Shown: positions 60,396 through 64,000 of the stretch, one piece after another
Layout of the letters: each line of letters begins with the position of its first letter
Numbering within the stretch: position 1 is the stretch's first letter
The notes under the pieces: generated by a model
The model's database searches: none
What the model saw: the letters and a program-made list of their open reading frames with translations, nothing else
Told to the model about the DNA's origin: nothing
NCBI GenBank assembly: GCA_013365325.1
Contig: JABVXV010000236.1
Span: forward strand, 1-64,000
Direction of reading: 5' to 3'
Origin: Dipetalonema caudispina
Taxonomy: Eukaryota; Nematoda; Chromadorea; Rhabditida; Onchocercidae
Length of the DNA stretch: 64,000 bases
Position numbers and translations under genes: made by a program

Positions 60396-60410
60396 CTGAA
60401 ATCAAACAAC
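60396..60410 (-). promoter_or_regulatory. probable SL trans-splice acceptor, DAF-4-like gene
   Basis: GTTTGATTTCAG on the minus strand ends exactly at the ATG. It could instead be the 3' end of a 5'-UTR intron. Confidence 0.55.
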
Positions 60411-62502
60411 ATATATAATATATGCAATGAGGAATGAATAAGCATATCATTTCTTGATACTTGCTTGCATCACACGACACAGGCAGGAGTCAAGGATCGA
60501 ATATTTGATGAATAAGTCACCAGCATCTAATCATTTTATACAAAGCATTTTCTAACAATGGCGTGAAACATATGTCGAAAAAAGCGTTGTGCACGAACGT
60601 TCTTATGGAGGCTTATGATACCACTCATCAAATCATCCCATTAAATCCATCGAAATAAATGTGCCGCAAGGATCTAAAATATCGTAAACATAAAAAACCA
60701 GACAGTAAACGAAACTTTGGATGCAAGGAACAAAGTTCAGGGAAAGATGAAAAAAGCTAAAGGACGAGCGAGATAGGAAAATCTTCTATATGTCTACTCA
60801 TATTTCATTAAAATTAACCAGTCAATATAAACTATCACGTAAATAGTCAAATTATATTTTAACACTACCAGAAATACTACAACCAATCATAAAACGTACT
60901 TACCAACCTGAATGCTTTCTTACGAAACTAAAATTAACATTCCTTTCATCAGAATTCCTTGTACGTGATGATATGATATGAAGTTAATATTTAAATTAAA
61001 TCGATACATAGTTCATTCCCTCCTTTTCGACCATTAACTATGTATTAATTTAACTTAAATACTAACTACATATCATCTACCACACAAAAGAATTTCTAAT
61101 AACTCAACCCGATCATTTGACTTGCTCTTAGTATGAAGAATAAGTTGAAACTTAGAAACACTATCCTACTCAGAATATTTTTCATTCAAGAAGTACAAAA
61201 AAAATGAACAATGTACCAGTCTATTCACCCTAGAATTAGTTGAAATGTCCCAACAAATGAATAAAAATTTTTTTAACTTGTAGTAAGAATGTGCTGACGA
61301 AAAAACAGAACTAACAAAAGATAGTGATAAATAATAATTATCTAAGGCTTGTCCAGAAAATGTATGATGCCAAAACGTGACGAGTCACAAATTCCTACAG
61401 CTAGATAGGTAAGTAGACAAGCAATAGCTACACTAAAAGTACACATCTTGAGAACTTGGACATTCCACTGCTGGGTGTATAGAACCGGAATTAAAGACAC
61501 ATACACACACGTATAAATACATACATTGGAAATGAAAGAATGCACAATAAATAACCAGAAATCAATCTTAACAAACTTTTTTTTTTTTTTTGAGCTAAGA
61601 AATTGAGAATAGAAAGTGCAAGAAAAATTATTTGTCGTCACGAATGAGGACATTAATTCTAAAACAGTGAATGATTAATATATTACACCGGAAACACCAT
61701 CTGCCTTCTTCTGTCAGCTCGTTAGAGAAATACCACAAAATCATTTTTTAATATAACGTTTTTTTTTTTTATTTCACTAGTCAGTTCATATCAAATCCTA
61801 AAAGTTTCAGGAGCAAAAACCAATAAATATATAGCGACATCACTACACTAACAATAAAGCGTATAATATCATTTTTGTCAACCAGGCACGTGAATTCAAT
61901 TAAATCACACGGCGTAAAAAAGGCAGGTACATACCAAAAAAAATGACACACACGTTCATGGATACAAAAATATATTGATAAAAATGCTTCCATATATACA
62001 GGTGCATACCTTTTTTCCGTGTTTAGTAAAACTAATTTCAAGAAAGCAGAAATCATAGTCTTTAATTATCATCCTTCTTCTCCCCAACAATTTACGAGAT
62101 CAAAATCATTAAGTGAAAAATACCTTCAACAGATATCCACTTTAGTAATCAAGACTGTCTCCATGATTTCTCATTCACTGAGGCGTATTACCTAACTATA
62201 TACAGTACAGAAACTTCCATGAAAGATGACCAGAATTTTGAGACTTACGAAGCATAGAAAGATTGCTTTCATTACCACCCATTCACAAAATCAGCTGATA
62301 AGGATAAAATCAGTTGGACAATACTATTATTTGCTGCTTATATCAACAAAAAAAAAAAAAAATCAAGAAAATGAAATTCAGCGGAATAGGTTGCAGTGAG
62401 GTGCTAATGATGAGGGCATACACCAATAGGGAGCTCCAAGCTTGTTCTTTCCCGAAAATAAAACAAATGAAGGTTGCTGGAAGCTTTTTATCAATTCCTA
62501 CA

Positions 62503-62603
62503 AACATACATATATACACAGACACATACATACATATAAACACACATACACATACACACATACAAACACATACATATATACATATATATATACATAATAC
62601 ATT
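62503..62603. repeat. mixed (CA)n/(TA)n microsatellite
   Basis: Roughly 100 bases of alternating purine-pyrimidine sequence built from CATA, CACA and TATA units. It creates spurious long frames on both strands. Confidence 0.9.
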
Positions 62604-62882
62604 TACATGCAACTAGGCACATACCAACCGGAAATATCAGTTTTTGTCTCTGATAGGTAAAACAACTACTTATTGCTAATTGCTTAAGAAAAATCTCCGT
62701 TCTGATCATCTATCGGTATTACTAACTTGTGACCTAATTATCTCGACTGTCAAACACTCGTCCTAGGGTCTAATCATCCGTGTAGGTTTTCCTGAATAAA
62801 TCCAAAACCTTTCCATAGTACAAAAAGAATGGCGACATTCTAAAAATATTTGAGATTAAAATGAAATGTGAGGAAAAAAACA

Positions 62883-63080
62883 ATGGCAGCACTCACTGAA
62901 TACTTTCGCATATATGCAAATCTGTTGGAAAAAATTCTAAAGACAAATAAAAATTCCACTATTTTTACTGCTAAAATAAAATATTGGAAAACAAAACTGA
63001 TACAAAAACTGTCAGTGGTACAGTCGCATAATTGTACTCTGTTAGAAGATGAAGAAATCAATGATCACCACTATAAGTGA
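62883..63080 (+). CDS. weak candidate 65-aa ORF
   Basis: An ATG-initiated frame of 65 codons with a basic centre (KIKYWKTKLIQKL) and an acidic end (LLEDEEINDHH). The composition is protein-like, but no family, acceptor site or signal peptide is recognised, and it lies opposite the direction of the flanking genes. It may well be chance. Confidence 0.22.
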   Translation: MAALTEYFRIYANLLEKILKTNKNSTIFTAKIKYWKTKLIQKLSVVQSHNCTLLEDEEINDHHYK

Positions 63081-63225
63081 TAAAATATGGATAAAAATTT
63101 CATTTACTCTCTTTTCGTCCTCTTTTGCTCTCAAATAACTTAATAAAATTGACTATCCAAACAAAATGGCTTACTTCATTTCGACTGTTTGATTTCGACC
63201 TTTTTCATTAATAATTAGTTCATTC

Positions 63226-64000
63226 CTATAGACATCCTACCAATGAGTATTTCAATACAATTCTCGTCATAACGTTACTGCCAATAAAATCCAAATCCAA
63301 TCGTGATCCCTGAAATGAAAGAAAAAAAAAACAAAACTAATACATGAACATAAATCTTTCGCTTATTCCTTTTGCAATAAAAATGCTTCACGCTTCACGT
63401 ACTTCAATTTAAAACTATTTTAAGAGGATTTCTGGAAAAGAATATAGTTTTAAAAAGTCTGCGACAAAGAGAAACAACCAAAGCTATCAATAATTCGATC
63501 TCTTCCAAAATAAACGTCTATGTCTCTTTTTTTAACTTCCTATTATTTCAAGCCACTCTTACAGCAACGATATTAGTAATTATTGATAAATTTCTCGTAA
63601 TATATTAACAGTGTCATGCAAAAGAATCTTACTTAACCTTCATAAGTACATTAAATATACATTTACATATGTGTTACATTCACAAACATACAAGTGAATG
63701 AAAAGCTTCAAAAAAAAAAGTTTAATTAAGCCTAAAAAATCATTCTATGAATGATTTTTTTGCTAACCGAATAAATGATAATACAATGATAAATGAGCAT
63801 ATTAAAATTAGCACTTTTAATGAAGAATAAATTATAAAGGTCAAAAGGGGTTATTACATCATAAAATTATCATATCAGAATAAATGATTGATGTATCTAT
63901 GTGGAAATAAGTAATATTTAAAACATATAAGGAAGAAATCGAACAAACCAGTTGATGAGCAAACAAATTCATATATCTGGAAGTAGCATTTCCTTGTCCT
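63226..64000 (-). CDS. unrecognised gene, last two apparent exons (partial)
   Basis: Two minus-strand exons join in phase: 64000-63949 (first base belongs to a split codon; donor GTTTGT) and 63309-63226 (acceptor TTTCATTTCAG, stop TAG at 63226-63228). Together they read GQGNATSRYMNLFAHQL followed by GSRLDLDFIGSNVMTRIV and KYSLVGCL. The composition is balanced and unlike the AT-rich chance frames nearby, and a very good acceptor opens the second exon. An alternative donor (TTG, then GTAGGA) just before the stop would extend the gene to exons further left, which I did not find. The rest of the gene lies beyond the right edge. I do not recognise the family and assign no function. Confidence 0.45.
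63734..63760. repeat. perfect 12-bp hairpin
   Basis: AAAAAATCATTC, a 3-base loop, then the exact reverse complement ending in a T run. It lies inside the apparent intron of the partial right-edge gene. Confidence 0.8.

Larger units (their letters stand above)
60411..63225. other. intergenic, 5' of the DAF-4-like gene
   Basis: AT-rich DNA with T12-type runs near 61577 and 61760 and a CA/TA repeat. It presumably includes the receptor promoter. One weak ORF candidate at 62883 is listed separately. Confidence 0.5.

Noticed and set aside
62314..62709. Frames of 72-100 codons on both strands around 62.3-62.7 kb.
   Set aside because: They are created by the CA/TA microsatellite, which reads as His/Thr/Tyr or Cys/Val repeats in several frames.

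Overview
This is AT-rich (roughly 70% A+T) nuclear DNA from a nematode, most likely a filarial worm or close spirurid. The case for a nematode is a cuticle-type collagen, many small introns and a 3' splice-site motif immediately upstream of almost every start codon, as expected for spliced-leader trans-splicing. The species assignment is an inference. No bacterial, viral or transposon gene was recognised. All coordinates come from hand-splicing: exon frames were checked by phase and by similarity to remembered family sequences, with no database search.

Layout, left to right. 1-288: the 3' end of a C2H2 zinc-finger gene (+). 289-5551: mostly non-coding, with one possible 55-residue membrane micropeptide at 3198-3365 and a perfect hairpin at 2971-3006. 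5552-7948: a six-exon cuticle collagen (+). 8631-10360: the 3' part of an unrecognised four-helix membrane protein (-). 13031-24805: a complete 30-exon clathrin heavy chain (-). 24806-28983: gene-poor, low-complexity DNA.

From 28984 to 60395 all six genes are on the minus strand. In transcription order they are a DAF-4-like type II TGF-beta/BMP receptor (60395-54963), a LUC7L3-type splicing factor (52791-49971), the MRE11 nuclease (48126-44084), WDR24 of the GATOR2 complex (43559-37686), the ADCK2 mitochondrial UbiB-family kinase (36893-31853) and a protein matching only the flavodoxin half of the wybutosine enzyme TYW1 (30920-28984). The last four are packed 0.5-0.9 kb apart and could form an operon. 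60396-63225 is again low-complexity DNA, and the right edge holds the last two apparent exons of an unrecognised minus-strand gene.

The genes serve unrelated housekeeping roles (membrane traffic, DNA repair, amino-acid sensing, mitochondrial lipid metabolism, splicing, TGF-beta signalling), so no single pathway links them. The most unusual item is the free-standing TYW1-type flavodoxin protein with an N-terminal membrane anchor, an acidic tail and no radical-SAM domain. Other notable features are an MRE11 that ends without the usual C-terminal extension, frequent AAG 3' splice sites, a GC-AG intron, and several perfect or near-perfect hairpins.
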